This document shows positions 26,530-36,358 of a stretch of DNA of 64,000 nucleotides, in pieces (the first letter of the stretch is position 1; each line of letters begins with the position of its first letter). The DNA is from Geobacillus sp. 46C-IIa (GTDB lineage: Bacteria > Bacillota > Bacilli > Bacillales > Anoxybacillaceae): the NCBI RefSeq assembly GCF_014679505.1, contig NZ_CP061474.1:526001-590000 (forward strand). The letters run 5' to 3'. The notes beneath the pieces were generated by a model. That model saw nothing but the letters and a program-made list of their open reading frames with translations. It was not told the DNA's origin and did no database searches. The position numbers and the translations under genes were made by a program.

Positions 26530-28245
26530 ATGAAAACGGAACTGCTGCCAGTCGTACAAGGGGACTACAACTTGAAAAACTACGAGGAAGCATACGAACA
26601 GTTTCAATGGACGGAAACGGAGAAGGCGTTTTCTTGGCATGAAACCGGACGGGTCAACATGGCGTATGAGGCGATCGATCGCCATGCCGAGTCGTTCCGC
26701 AAAAATAAGGTGGCGCTTTACTACCGCGACGCTGTGCGAAATGAGAAATATACGTTCAAAGAGATGAAAGAGATGTCCAACAAAGTCGCCAACGTCTTAA
26801 AACAGGTGGCCGACATTGAAAAAGGCGACCGCGTGTTTGTGTTTATGCCGCGCTCGCCGGAGCTGTATTTTACGGTGCTCGGCATCATTAAAACCGGCGC
26901 CATCGTCGGGCCGCTGTTTGAAGCGTTTATGGAGGGGGCGGTGCGCGACCGTCTGGAAGACAGCGGAGCGAAAGCGATCGTGACGACGCCGGAGCTGCTG
27001 CCGCGCGTGCCGGTCGGCGATCTTCCGGAGCTGAAGTACGTCTTTTTGGTTGGTGACGATGTTGTTGAAGAAGGTCCGTACATCGATTTGAAAAAGCGGA
27101 TGAATGAGGCAAGCAAGCACTTTGACATCCAATGGGTCGACCGTCAAGACGGCCTGATTTTGCACTATACGTCCGGCTCGACCGGCAAGCCGAAAGGCGT
27201 CCTGCACGTCCATAACGCCATGATCCAGCACTATCAAACGGCGAAATGGGTGCTTGACCTAAAAGAAGATGACGTTTATTGGTGCACGGCTGACCCAGGC
27301 TGGGTGACCGGGACATCATACGGCATTTTCGGCCCGTGGCTGTGCGGGGCGTCCAGCGTCATCGTCGGCGGCCGTTTCAGCCCGGACGCTTGGTATCAAA
27401 CGATCGAAGACTTCGGCGTCACCGTCTGGTACAGCGCGCCGACAGCGTTCCGCATGCTGATGGGCGCGGGCGATGAAGTGGTGAAAAAATACGACTTAAG
27501 CTCGCTCCGCCATGTGTTAAGCGTCGGCGAGCCGCTCAATCCGGAAGTCATCCGCTGGGGATTGAAAGTGTTCGGCCGCCGCATTCATGATACATGGTGG
27601 ATGACGGAAACGGGCGGACATCTCATTTGCAACTACCCATGCATGGAAATTAAGCCGGGATCGATGGGGAAACCGATTCCGGGGGTGGAGGCGGCGATCA
27701 TTGACGATCAAGGGAACGTCCTGCCGCCGTACCGGATGGGCAACTTGGCCATCAAAAAAGGTTGGCCGTCGATGATGAAAACCATTTGGAACAACCCGCA
27801 AAAATACGAATCATACTTTATCGGCGATTGGTATGTGTCGGGCGACTCGGCCTATATGGATGAAGACGGCTATTTCTGGTTTCAAGGACGCGTTGACGAT
27901 GTCATCAATACATCGGGCGAGCGCGTCGGGCCGTTTGAAGTCGAAAGCAAGCTCGTCGAGCATCCGGCCGTTGCGGAAGCCGGCGTCATCGGCAAACCCG
28001 ATCCGGTGCGCGGGGAAATCATCAAGGCGTTCATCGCGCTTCGCGAAGGCTATGAGCCGTCCGAAGAGTTGAAAGAAGACATCCGTCAGTTTGTAAAAAA
28101 AGGGCTCGCCGCCCATGCTGCGCCGCGCGAGATCGAGTTCCGCGACAAGCTGCCGAAAACGCGAAGCGGAAAAATTATGCGCCGCGTCTTAAAGGCGTGG
28201 GAGCTCAACTTGCCGACCGGCGACTTATCGACCATGGAAGACTAA
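26530..28245 (+). CDS. acsA: Acetyl-CoA synthetase
   Basis: An AMP-forming acetate:CoA ligase, 571 residues, that scavenges acetate into acetyl-CoA through acetyl-AMP. Core motifs are the P-loop-like TSGSTGKPKGV (A3), WWMTETGG (A5), and YVSGDSAYMDEDGYFWFQG with GRVDDVINTSGERVG (A7-A8). The C-terminal PKTRSGKIMRR contains Lys548, matching the lysine that AcuA acetylates in B. subtilis (Lys549 there). The start at ATG 26530 has AAGGGGGATCGG. It diverges from acuABC, so one intergenic region serves both the enzyme and its modifiers. Confidence 0.96.
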   Translation: MKTELLPVVQGDYNLKNYEEAYEQFQWTETEKAFSWHETGRVNMAYEAIDRHAESFRKNKVALYYRDAVRNEKYTFKEMKEMSNKVANVLKQVADIEKGDRVFVFMPRSPELYFTVLGIIKTGAIVGPLFEAFMEGAVRDRLEDSGAKAIVTTPELLPRVPVGDLPELKYVFLVGDDVVEEGPYIDLKKRMNEASKHFDIQWVDRQDGLILHYTSGSTGKPKGVLHVHNAMIQHYQTAKWVLDLKEDDVYWCTADPGWVTGTSYGIFGPWLCGASSVIVGGRFSPDAWYQTIEDFGVTVWYSAPTAFRMLMGAGDEVVKKYDLSSLRHVLSVGEPLNPEVIRWGLKVFGRRIHDTWWMTETGGHLICNYPCMEIKPGSMGKPIPGVEAAIIDDQGNVLPPYRMGNLAIKKGWPSMMKTIWNNPQKYESYFIGDWYVSGDSAYMDEDGYFWFQGRVDDVINTSGERVGPFEVESKLVEHPAVAEAGVIGKPDPVRGEIIKAFIALREGYEPSEELKEDIRQFVKKGLAAHAAPREIEFRDKLPKTRSGKIMRRVLKAWELNLPTGDLSTMED

Positions 28246-28255
28246 AACGAACAGC

Positions 28256-28290
28256 AGCGTCCGAATGCTTTGGCGTTTCGGGCGCTTTTT
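28256..28290 (+). terminator. Intrinsic terminator of acsA
   Basis: A 10-bp stem AGCGTCCGAA/TTCGGGCGCT (one G-U) with an 11-nt loop and T5. Confidence 0.82.
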
Positions 28291-28500
28291 CTGATGGCGG
28301 CTGATGATGCTCGGCTCGCTGCGGGAGTCCATTAGGGAAACTGGCCGTCATAGGAGTGCGGGCGGAAACATGCGAGGGTGGCGCTGCGTGGTCGTTTCGG
28401 CGGAGAAACGAGGATCACAAGAGGGGGGCGGAAGGAGGCGGGCGGCGAAAGAGGCTGCCCGGCCAGCCATGCTCGAACAAGCAGGCGCCCGTTCATGAAA

Positions 28501-28534
28501 CAAGGCTTTCCAATGAAACGGTTGGAAAGCCTTG
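28501..28534 (-). terminator. Intrinsic terminator of the penicillin-binding protein gene
   Basis: A perfect 13-bp stem (CAAGGCTTTCCAA with its complement) with an 8-nt loop, 7 nt past the stop of the minus-strand gene and followed by TTTC on that strand. The stretch 28291-28500 between this and the acsA terminator holds nothing I can identify. Confidence 0.85.
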
Positions 28535-28541
28535 TGATCGT

Positions 28542-31301
28542 TTATCGAGGAGCGGATGGGGAAGCAGCGCCATTTTCCGCGTTGTCCTCCCGAGCAGGCG
28601 GATTGGCCGGCGGGGCGGGCTGGGCGGCCGGCAGTGCGACTTTGCCCGATGGCGCCGATTCGCGGCCGGCAATATCGACAGCGGTGACGTAATAGGCCGC
28701 TCCCGGTTTGAGAGCAGAAAAGGAAGCCGCTTCCTCCGCTTTAATGATGGCGGCGATTTGCCGCTCTCCGGTTTCACTCACCTGATAGACGCGGTAGCCG
28801 ATGACATCGCGCTCCCGGTGTCGGTCCCAGACGAGAGTGCGGCCGTTCAGACGGGCGGACGGCGGAGCGGGGACGCGCCCGTTTTCTTTTAAGATGGCGA
28901 CAACAAAGTCATCGCCGGCTGATGTCATCCCGTCGATTCCCCACTGATTGAGCCACTTTGGATTGACGATGACCCCGCGGGTGACAAATTCCTCCGGCGT
29001 CGTCTCAAGCGCCGCATACCGGCGCCCGCCAATGACGACAAACCGGCCCTCGACCAAATAGTCATCGCTTCCTTGCCGCGGCGTAAACTTTGCATTGTAT
29101 AAATCATAGCGGACGAGTCCGGCTTTTTTGCACGCCTCTGATGGGCTGAATCCGCTCGCGGCGCAATACGCGCGGCGAACGATGCCGCCGGGCATTAAAA
29201 ACCGCTCCGGCGGGGCGATCAGCTTCGGTTTCACGCGATGGGCGGCATTCATGAATTGCGCCCATAACAGCTGGGTGCGCCGGCTGTAGGACAGCCCCTT
29301 ATAGCGCGACTCCAGCGGCGCCGGACGATCGTAGCCAATCCAAACGCCAAACGTCACGTTCGGGTTTGTGGCGACAAACCATGAATCGTGTTTGTCTTGC
29401 GATGTCCCCGTTTTGCCGGCCCAGTCAGCCGAAAACGTCAAGTAGCGCGGCACTGAGGAGGCGGTTCCGCCATGCAGCACATCGCGCATCATATCGATCA
29501 TTAAATACGATGTTTGCGGAGAAAAGACGGGAACCGGCTTGCTCGTATGCTGATAAATGATCGTTCCGTCTTTATCGGTAATTTTTTCGATTATATACGC
29601 ATCGACAAAGGAACCGTAATTGGCAAACGTCGCATACGCATTGACGTTTTCTTCGACGGTGACGCCGATGTGCGTCCCGCCAATTGCTAAAGCCGGATTG
29701 TTTTCTTCTTGCTTGGCGACGCTTGTAACCCCCATTTTGAGCAAATAATCGACCGGATGGCGGCTTTGGATTTTCGTATAGATCCGAACGGCCGGGATGT
29801 TGTACGACTGTTGAAGCGCGCGCCGCGCCGAGACGAGGCCGTGTGTGTTTCCATCAGCGTTTTTCGGGCTGTACGAACCGATCGAAAGCGGCAGGTCGGG
29901 AATGACCGAACCGGGCTGAACGACGCCCATCTCCATCGCCGGCGCGTACACTAAAAGCGGCTTCATCGTTGAGCCGTTCGAACGGTGCGCCTGGGTGGCG
30001 TGGTTTAACTGCTCGCGCTTGTAGTCGCGGCCGCCGACAAAGCTGATGATTTTGCCGGTTTTGTTTTCGATGAGCATCGCCCCCACTTCCACCGGTTGGC
30101 GCTCGGCGATCGTTTTCCCTGTTCGCTTGTCTTTCGTATAATACACACGATCGCTGCCATAATACGGGTAGCGGGCGGCCACGCGCTGCATTTGCTCATA
30201 AATCGCTTTGTCGATCGTCGTATAAATGCGCAAGCCTCCTTGCCGCAGCGCTTTTCTCGCTTCACCGGCATAGCGGCGGTACAAGCCGGCATCGCGTTTC
30301 AGCTCTTCCGGCTTATGGCCGTCGCGCTTGGCGAACGTTTCCGCGAGCACCTCTTTGGCCCGTCTTTCGATTTCCATCGTTAAAAACGGATAGCGCTCAA
30401 ACGGCGTTGGCTTCGGAGCGGCGAAATGTTTCGTCACATCGTAGGCGAGCGCTTCTTTATACTGCTTGTCAGAAATATAGCCAGCGCGCTTCATCCGGTA
30501 GAGCACCGTTTTCATCCGCTCCAATCCGGCCGAGAGATCTTGTTTGAGGCTGCCATCAGCGGCAAACGGCGTATAGACGAACGGGTTTTGCGGCAAGCCG
30601 GCTAAAAACGCTGCTTGGGCGAGATTGAGATCTTTGGCGTCAACGCTGAACACCCCTTGGGCGGCGGCCTGGATGCCGGCGATGTTGCGGCCTGATGAGC
30701 TGCGGCCGAACGGAACAACATTTAAGTAGGCTTCTAAAATTTCTTCTTTCGACAAAAATCGTTCAAGGCGCAGCGCCAGTAACATTTCCTTCGCCTTGCG
30801 TTCGAACGACACTTCGCTGGTCAGCAGCTGGTTTTTGACGAGCTGCTGCGTAAGCGTACTGCCGCCGCTTTTGTTCGGCGAGTTCGTCATTTCCTGAAAC
30901 ATGGCGCGAATGACGGCCTTTGGGACGACGCCGTCATGTTCGTAAAAGTGCTCATCTTCGGTGGCGATCACCGCCTGCACAACGTATGGGGAGACGTCGG
31001 CAAGGCGCACCGCCTCGCGGTCGAGGTCGGACCGGAATCGGCCTAAATAGACGCCATCGGCAAAATACATATGGCTCGTTTCTTCATAACTGTAAATCTC
31101 GCTTTTCATTTTGTCATGCGAAGGGACCGCCATATCTTTCACCAAAAAAGCGAAATAACCGGCGCCGATGCCAGCAGCAAAACAAACGAGGCAGAGCGCG
31201 GTGATGAGCAAAATAAGGGTGACATTCCAAACGACGTCATATGTAAGCGAAAAATAATGCCACATTTTTTGTAAAGAAGCTCGAAACGGTTTTTGTTCCA
31301 T
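28542..31301 (-). CDS. Class A penicillin-binding protein with C-terminal FN3-like domain
   Basis: A bifunctional peptidoglycan polymerase and crosslinker, 919 residues. A short cytoplasmic N-terminus and one transmembrane helix (about 24-55) lead to the GT51 glycosyltransferase (catalytic Glu115 in IATEDEHFYEH, plus GGSTLTQQLVKN). The transpeptidase carries all three motifs: SxxK as STMK (Ser444-Lys447), SxN as SYN, and KTGT (from Lys630). The last 120 residues look like a fibronectin type III module (GYRVYQVSETGERQ...YYVTAVD) ending in a Pro/Ala-rich tail. It resembles PBP1A/PbpF-type proteins, and the exact paralogue is not assigned. Start: ATG 31301 after GAGGGGG. Confidence 0.9.
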   Translation of the reverse strand: MEQKPFRASLQKMWHYFSLTYDVVWNVTLILLITALCLVCFAAGIGAGYFAFLVKDMAVPSHDKMKSEIYSYEETSHMYFADGVYLGRFRSDLDREAVRLADVSPYVVQAVIATEDEHFYEHDGVVPKAVIRAMFQEMTNSPNKSGGSTLTQQLVKNQLLTSEVSFERKAKEMLLALRLERFLSKEEILEAYLNVVPFGRSSSGRNIAGIQAAAQGVFSVDAKDLNLAQAAFLAGLPQNPFVYTPFAADGSLKQDLSAGLERMKTVLYRMKRAGYISDKQYKEALAYDVTKHFAAPKPTPFERYPFLTMEIERRAKEVLAETFAKRDGHKPEELKRDAGLYRRYAGEARKALRQGGLRIYTTIDKAIYEQMQRVAARYPYYGSDRVYYTKDKRTGKTIAERQPVEVGAMLIENKTGKIISFVGGRDYKREQLNHATQAHRSNGSTMKPLLVYAPAMEMGVVQPGSVIPDLPLSIGSYSPKNADGNTHGLVSARRALQQSYNIPAVRIYTKIQSRHPVDYLLKMGVTSVAKQEENNPALAIGGTHIGVTVEENVNAYATFANYGSFVDAYIIEKITDKDGTIIYQHTSKPVPVFSPQTSYLMIDMMRDVLHGGTASSVPRYLTFSADWAGKTGTSQDKHDSWFVATNPNVTFGVWIGYDRPAPLESRYKGLSYSRRTQLLWAQFMNAAHRVKPKLIAPPERFLMPGGIVRRAYCAASGFSPSEACKKAGLVRYDLYNAKFTPRQGSDDYLVEGRFVVIGGRRYAALETTPEEFVTRGVIVNPKWLNQWGIDGMTSAGDDFVVAILKENGRVPAPPSARLNGRTLVWDRHRERDVIGYRVYQVSETGERQIAAIIKAEEAASFSALKPGAAYYVTAVDIAGRESAPSGKVALPAAQPAPPANPPAREDNAENGAASPSAPR

Positions 31302-31408
31302 GCCAGGCCCCCTCTCATGGCAAATCATATAGATAAGTATAACATACTCGTGCGCGTCGTTGCGGGATTTTGTCGCTTTTTCGCCGTTTGTGGCGAAAAG
31401 AGCCGGAG

Positions 31409-31438
31409 TTGACAGCGAGTATGTGTATATGGTAAAAG
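31409..31438 (+). promoter_or_regulatory. Promoter of the tyrS T-box transcript
   Basis: A consensus TTGACA (31409-31414), an 18-nt spacer and an extended -10 (TG-G-TAAAAG, hexamer 31433-31438) lie immediately upstream of the T-box leader. Confidence 0.6.
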
Positions 31439-31444
31439 AATGTA

Positions 31445-32993
<1,549 letters not shown>

Positions 32994-32995
32994 AC

Positions 32996-33033
32996 AAAAA
33001 GATCCGAAATGCCAATGCATTTCGGATCTTTTT
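32996..33033. terminator. Bidirectional terminator between tyrS and rpsD
   Basis: A perfect 17-bp stem (32996-33012 with 33017-33033) has a CAAT loop. A runs on one side and T runs on the other let it terminate both converging genes. Confidence 0.93.
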
Positions 33034-33039
33034 TGCGCA

Positions 33040-33642
33040 TTAACGCGAGTAGAACTCAACGATGAGCGCTTCGTTAATTTCCGCCGGCAGTTCGGAACGC
33101 TCCGGCAGGCGAGTGTACGTGCCTTCCATTTTTTCCGGGTCGAACGTCAAGTAATCCGGAACGAAGTTGTTCGCTTCGAGCGCTTCTTTAATGACTTGCA
33201 AGTTGCGCGATTTTTCGCGGACAGCGATCGTTTGTCCCGGTTTGACGCGGTACGACGGGATGTTGACGCGGCTGCCGTCAACTAAAATGTGGCCGTGCGT
33301 CACAAGCTGGCGGGCTTGACGGCGCGTGCGAGCCAACCCTAAACGGTAGACGAGGTTGTCGAGGCGCGATTCAAGCAAAATCATGAAGTTTTCGCCGTGT
33401 TTGCCCGGCATTTTGCCCGCTTCCTCAAACGTTTTGCGGAACTGGCGTTCGTTCACGCCGTACATATGGCGCAGCTTTTGTTTTTCTTGCAGCTGCAAGC
33501 CGTACTCCGACAATTTTCTCCGTTGGCCTGGGCCGTGTTGACCAGGCGGATACGGACGTTTTTGCAATTCTTTCCCCGTGCCGCTTAACGAGATGCCAAG
33601 GCGGCGGGAAATTTTCCATGTTGGGCCAGTATAACGAGCCAT
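33040..33642 (-). CDS. rpsD: 30S ribosomal protein S4
   Basis: A 200-residue primary 16S rRNA binder that nucleates 30S assembly. It contains the N-terminal [15 protein letters not shown] block and the S4 RNA-binding domain (about 91-155, [42 protein letters not shown]). As in Bacillus generally, it is encoded alone rather than in the alpha operon. The start at ATG 33642 follows AAGGAGG. A structured leader upstream suggests translational or transcriptional autorepression by S4 itself. Confidence 0.98.
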   Translation of the reverse strand: MARYTGPTWKISRRLGISLSGTGKELQKRPYPPGQHGPGQRRKLSEYGLQLQEKQKLRHMYGVNERQFRKTFEEAGKMPGKHGENFMILLESRLDNLVYRLGLARTRRQARQLVTHGHILVDGSRVNIPSYRVKPGQTIAVREKSRNLQVIKEALEANNFVPDYLTFDPEKMEGTYTRLPERSELPAEINEALIVEFYSR

Positions 33643-33823
33643 TGACTGCTCCTCCTTATGCTTTTATTCCCGTAAAATAAAAGCAGATGTGCGCCAACAA
33701 TTACGGCCATTTTGTTTTCATGTATCCTCGCTCTAGCAGCTAAGAGTTACGCGATACACCTCGGCGGGCCGAGGAACAAAATGAACCATAAAGGTGGGCA
33801 CAAAGGCTGCTATATTTTACACA
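33643..33823 (-). promoter_or_regulatory. Structured S4-type autoregulatory leader of rpsD
   Basis: Read on the minus strand, an outer helix CATTTTGTT/AACAAAATG (33783-33775 with 33716-33708) encloses a perfect hairpin CCTCGGC-CC-GCCGAGG (33774-33759) and a TGTATC/GATACA helix (33758-33753 with 33726-33721), forming a three-way junction. A 10-bp hairpin, TGCTTTTATT with AATAAAAGCA (33685-33659), follows immediately before the Shine-Dalgarno (33657-33651). B. subtilis rpsD is autoregulated through its leader, so S4 binding here is the natural reading. Confidence 0.7.
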
Positions 33824-33829
33824 AAGGCT

Positions 33830-33858
33830 ATTATATGATTTTTAGAGGGGAAAGTCAA
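33830..33858 (-). promoter_or_regulatory. Sigma-A promoter of rpsD
   Basis: On the minus strand: TTGACT (33858-33853), a 17-nt spacer and TATAAT (33835-33830). It lies back to back with the dgcP promoter. Confidence 0.8.
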
Positions 33859-33887
33859 TATTTTATTTTCCCTTTTGGCCGTTTGTA

Positions 33888-33896
33888 TGATATAAT
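33888..33896 (+). promoter_or_regulatory. Extended -10 promoter of dgcP
   Basis: TG-A-TATAAT (TATAAT at 33891-33896) with no convincing -35, 68 bp before the dgcP start. Confidence 0.5.
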
Positions 33897-33963
33897 AAAA
33901 GATGCAATTTTTAGAAAAAATTTGTCATCTATTAGAGTGATGATGCCAGTTTAGGTGGAAAAG

Positions 33964-35802
33964 ATGATGAGATGGGAAGAAACGAAACGATATGAATCGT
34001 TTAAGCGGAAATTTTTCCACTGGTTTTTGGCGTTTCAGGACGACGGGCTGTTTTCAACGGCGGCGGGCGAGCTGCTTGCGCTGTTAAAAGAAGAGCTGGC
34101 GCTCGAACAAGCGGTATTGTACTTGTTTGACCCGTCGTGCGGCGCCTTTTGCCCGGAGGCGGCCGCTGGCGGGGGACCGGTGGCGGGGCGGATTGCGGCA
34201 GAGGAAAAGCAGGAGATCGTCGTGGTCGATGATGGCGGGCCGCGCATAGCCGCCCGCCTCTTTTTCCTGCTTTCCGAAGAAGCGCCGACGATGGTCGAGC
34301 TTGTGTACGGAAAAGGCCGCCGCTTCGACAGACCGCTGCTTGAAGCGCTGCGAGCGGATTTGGCCCAGCTGTTCCGCAAGCTGAACGCGTTATCACAAGG
34401 GAAGGGCGAGGAGAAACGGTACGAGCAGCTGCACTGCTTTGCGGCGAAAATCCACTCCTCGATGCAAATCGACGATGTGCTTGAAGAAATTATCCGCACG
34501 CTGCAAAACGTCTATCCGTCGTTTACATACTACCTTCTGTTATCGCACGATAACCACTTGCGCGGAAATTTGCCGATTAAAACGTTTGCCTTTGATGAAA
34601 ACGGAGAGCAAACGGCGGCGCTGCGGGCGTTTTTGACCGGGCAGGTGCAATGCGAGGAGAAAGCGGCGCCGCAGCGTTCGGTGCTGTATGCGCCCATTAA
34701 AGGGGTGCAGGCGGTATACGGGGTGATTCAAATTATCGCCCCGTATGCCGCTCCGTTTCCGAAGCGGGAAATCAACTTTATTTCATTGTTGGCGGGGACG
34801 GCCGGCAGCGCGTTGGAAAACGCCAAACTGTACGAACAGTCGCGCCGGCTTGTTGCCGATTTGCAGCTCATTAACGACACGATGCGCCAGCTGAACGCCC
34901 GGTCGCGTCTGTACGAGGCGATCGACTATATGGTGTCGCAAATTCGGCAGTCGTTTGGCGCGGATGAAGTTGGCTTTTTCTTGTTTGCTGACGGCAAACA
35001 TGAGCTTCTTCCGGGGAGCACGCCGTTTTTTTATGAAGGCTCGTCGGCGATGTATGTCGAATGGGTTGAAGCGCGGCGCCGCAGCGGAAATGATATTTTA
35101 TTTGCCGGCGATGTATGCGCGTCCGATTTTGGGTCGTTTCGTTCCGTTATGGCTGCGCCGATGCTGCAAAATAAAGAAACAAAAGGCGTCTGCATCGTGC
35201 TTGCCCGCAAGCCATATCAGTTCACGTTTGACATGTTTAAACTGCTGCAATCGCTTGTTCAGCACTCGACATTGGCGTTTATGAACGCGATTTTGCGGGA
35301 GGAACTTGAGAAGTTGGTCATCACCGATTATTTGACGAAGCTGTATACGCGCCGTTATTTGGACAGAGCGATCCAAAAATCGATGGAAGCGGATGCGCTT
35401 GGGGCGTTTCTTTTAATCGATATCGACAACTTCAAGCAGATCAACGACATTTACGGCCATCAGACGGGCGACGATGTGCTCGTTCAAGTGGCCGAGATGA
35501 TCCGCATGAACATCCGCGATAACGATATCGCGGCGCGCTGGGGAGGAGAGGAACTCGCTGTCTATTTGCCAAACGTGTCGCTTTTTGACGCGGTTTCCGT
35601 TGCCCGCCGCATCGTTGAAAAAGTGAGGGAGCATACGGTCCCGCCGGTGACCGTTTCGTGCGGCATTTCATCGTGGAGGCAGCATGACCATGATAATGCG
35701 GAACAGTTGTTTAAACGGGCGGACGCGGCGCTGTATATGGCGAAGGAGACTGAAAAAAACTGTATTTTTGTCAGTGATCGCCACCATTCATATAAGGTGT
35801 AA
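33964..35802 (+). CDS. dgcP: GAF-GGDEF diguanylate cyclase
   Basis: A 612-residue soluble protein predicted to make cyclic di-GMP from GTP. Tandem GAF-like sensor domains occupy about 150-305 and 305-450. The C-terminal GGDEF domain (about 455-605) has the substrate block DIDNFKQINDIYGH and active-site loop GGEEL (527-531). The inhibitory I-site RxxD (Arg518-Asp521) is exactly five residues before it, so product inhibition is expected. B. subtilis DgcP (YtrP) lies next to rpsD in the same way. Start: ATG 33964 with AGGTGG 5 nt upstream. ATG 33967 and GTG 33955 are alternatives. No membrane anchor is seen. Confidence 0.9.
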   Translation: MMRWEETKRYESFKRKFFHWFLAFQDDGLFSTAAGELLALLKEELALEQAVLYLFDPSCGAFCPEAAAGGGPVAGRIAAEEKQEIVVVDDGGPRIAARLFFLLSEEAPTMVELVYGKGRRFDRPLLEALRADLAQLFRKLNALSQGKGEEKRYEQLHCFAAKIHSSMQIDDVLEEIIRTLQNVYPSFTYYLLLSHDNHLRGNLPIKTFAFDENGEQTAALRAFLTGQVQCEEKAAPQRSVLYAPIKGVQAVYGVIQIIAPYAAPFPKREINFISLLAGTAGSALENAKLYEQSRRLVADLQLINDTMRQLNARSRLYEAIDYMVSQIRQSFGADEVGFFLFADGKHELLPGSTPFFYEGSSAMYVEWVEARRRSGNDILFAGDVCASDFGSFRSVMAAPMLQNKETKGVCIVLARKPYQFTFDMFKLLQSLVQHSTLAFMNAILREELEKLVITDYLTKLYTRRYLDRAIQKSMEADALGAFLLIDIDNFKQINDIYGHQTGDDVLVQVAEMIRMNIRDNDIAARWGGEELAVYLPNVSLFDAVSVARRIVEKVREHTVPPVTVSCGISSWRQHDHDNAEQLFKRADAALYMAKETEKNCIFVSDRHHSYKV

Positions 35803-35804
35803 AA

Positions 35805-35830
35805 AAGGAATCCGGTCAGGCGGATTCCTT
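35805..35830 (-). terminator. Terminator between dgcP and the GAF-domain reductase gene
   Basis: A perfect 10-bp stem AAGGAATCCG/CGGATTCCTT with a 6-nt loop. The T run is strong only on the minus strand (TTTTTT), so it chiefly serves the reductase gene. It may also help end dgcP. Confidence 0.8.
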
Positions 35831-35854
35831 CTTCGCGCCGGCTGCTATTTCCGC

Positions 35855-36331
35855 TCATTCGGAAATGAGCACGCCGACGAATTGCTCTAAATAGCGGCGG
35901 TCAGTGTCATCAAAGCGGTTTTTCACCGGGCTGTCGATGTCAAGGACGCCGATGACGCGGCCTTCCTTGATGAGCGGCACGACAATTTCCGATTGGGATG
36001 CAGCATCGCAGGCGATATGGCCCGGAAATTGGTGCACATCGGGAACGACGACCGTCCGCCGCTCGGCGGCTGCTGTGCCGCACACCCCTTTGCCGAACGG
36101 AATGCGCACGCACGCCGGCAATCCTTGGAACGGGCCGAGCACAAGTTCGTCGCCCTCTGCCAAGTAAAACCCGACCCAGTTGATGTCGGTGAGAAACTGA
36201 TTAAGCAGGGCGGCAGCGTTCGCCAAGTTGGCGATCATGTTCGGCTCTCCGGCGATGAGCGCTTTCAGCTGCTCGATGACGAGCGCATAGTTTTCTTCGC
36301 GTGTACCGCTGTAGGCGGTTGGACGAAACAT
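35855..36331 (-). CDS. msrC: Free methionine-(R)-sulfoxide reductase (GAF fold)
   Basis: A 158-residue single-GAF-domain enzyme (fRMsr, YtsP/YebR family) that reduces free Met-R-sulfoxide. The three catalytic-site cysteines are present: Cys74 (PACVRIPFG), Cys84 (GKGVCGTA) and Cys108 (HIACDAASQSE), with the substrate acid cluster in VLDIDSP. Start: ATG 36331 after AAGGAGGGC. It is convergent with dgcP and 27 nt downstream of hisJ in the same direction, hence possibly co-transcribed with it. Confidence 0.93.
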   Translation of the reverse strand: MFRPTAYSGTREENYALVIEQLKALIAGEPNMIANLANAAALLNQFLTDINWVGFYLAEGDELVLGPFQGLPACVRIPFGKGVCGTAAAERRTVVVPDVHQFPGHIACDAASQSEIVVPLIKEGRVIGVLDIDSPVKNRFDDTDRRYLEQFVGVLISE

Positions 36332-36358
36332 TTGTTTGCCCTCCTTTTTTGGCCCATT

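Noticed and set aside
28304..28498. Possible small genes in the 28291-28500 gap after acsA
   Set aside because: Several short frames overlap in all phases, with Arg/Gly-rich shadow composition and no good start signal. Nothing supports a gene.
33712..33954. 80-codon plus-strand frame between rpsD and dgcP
   Set aside because: It is antisense to the structured rpsD leader and runs through both divergent promoters. It has no Shine-Dalgarno.
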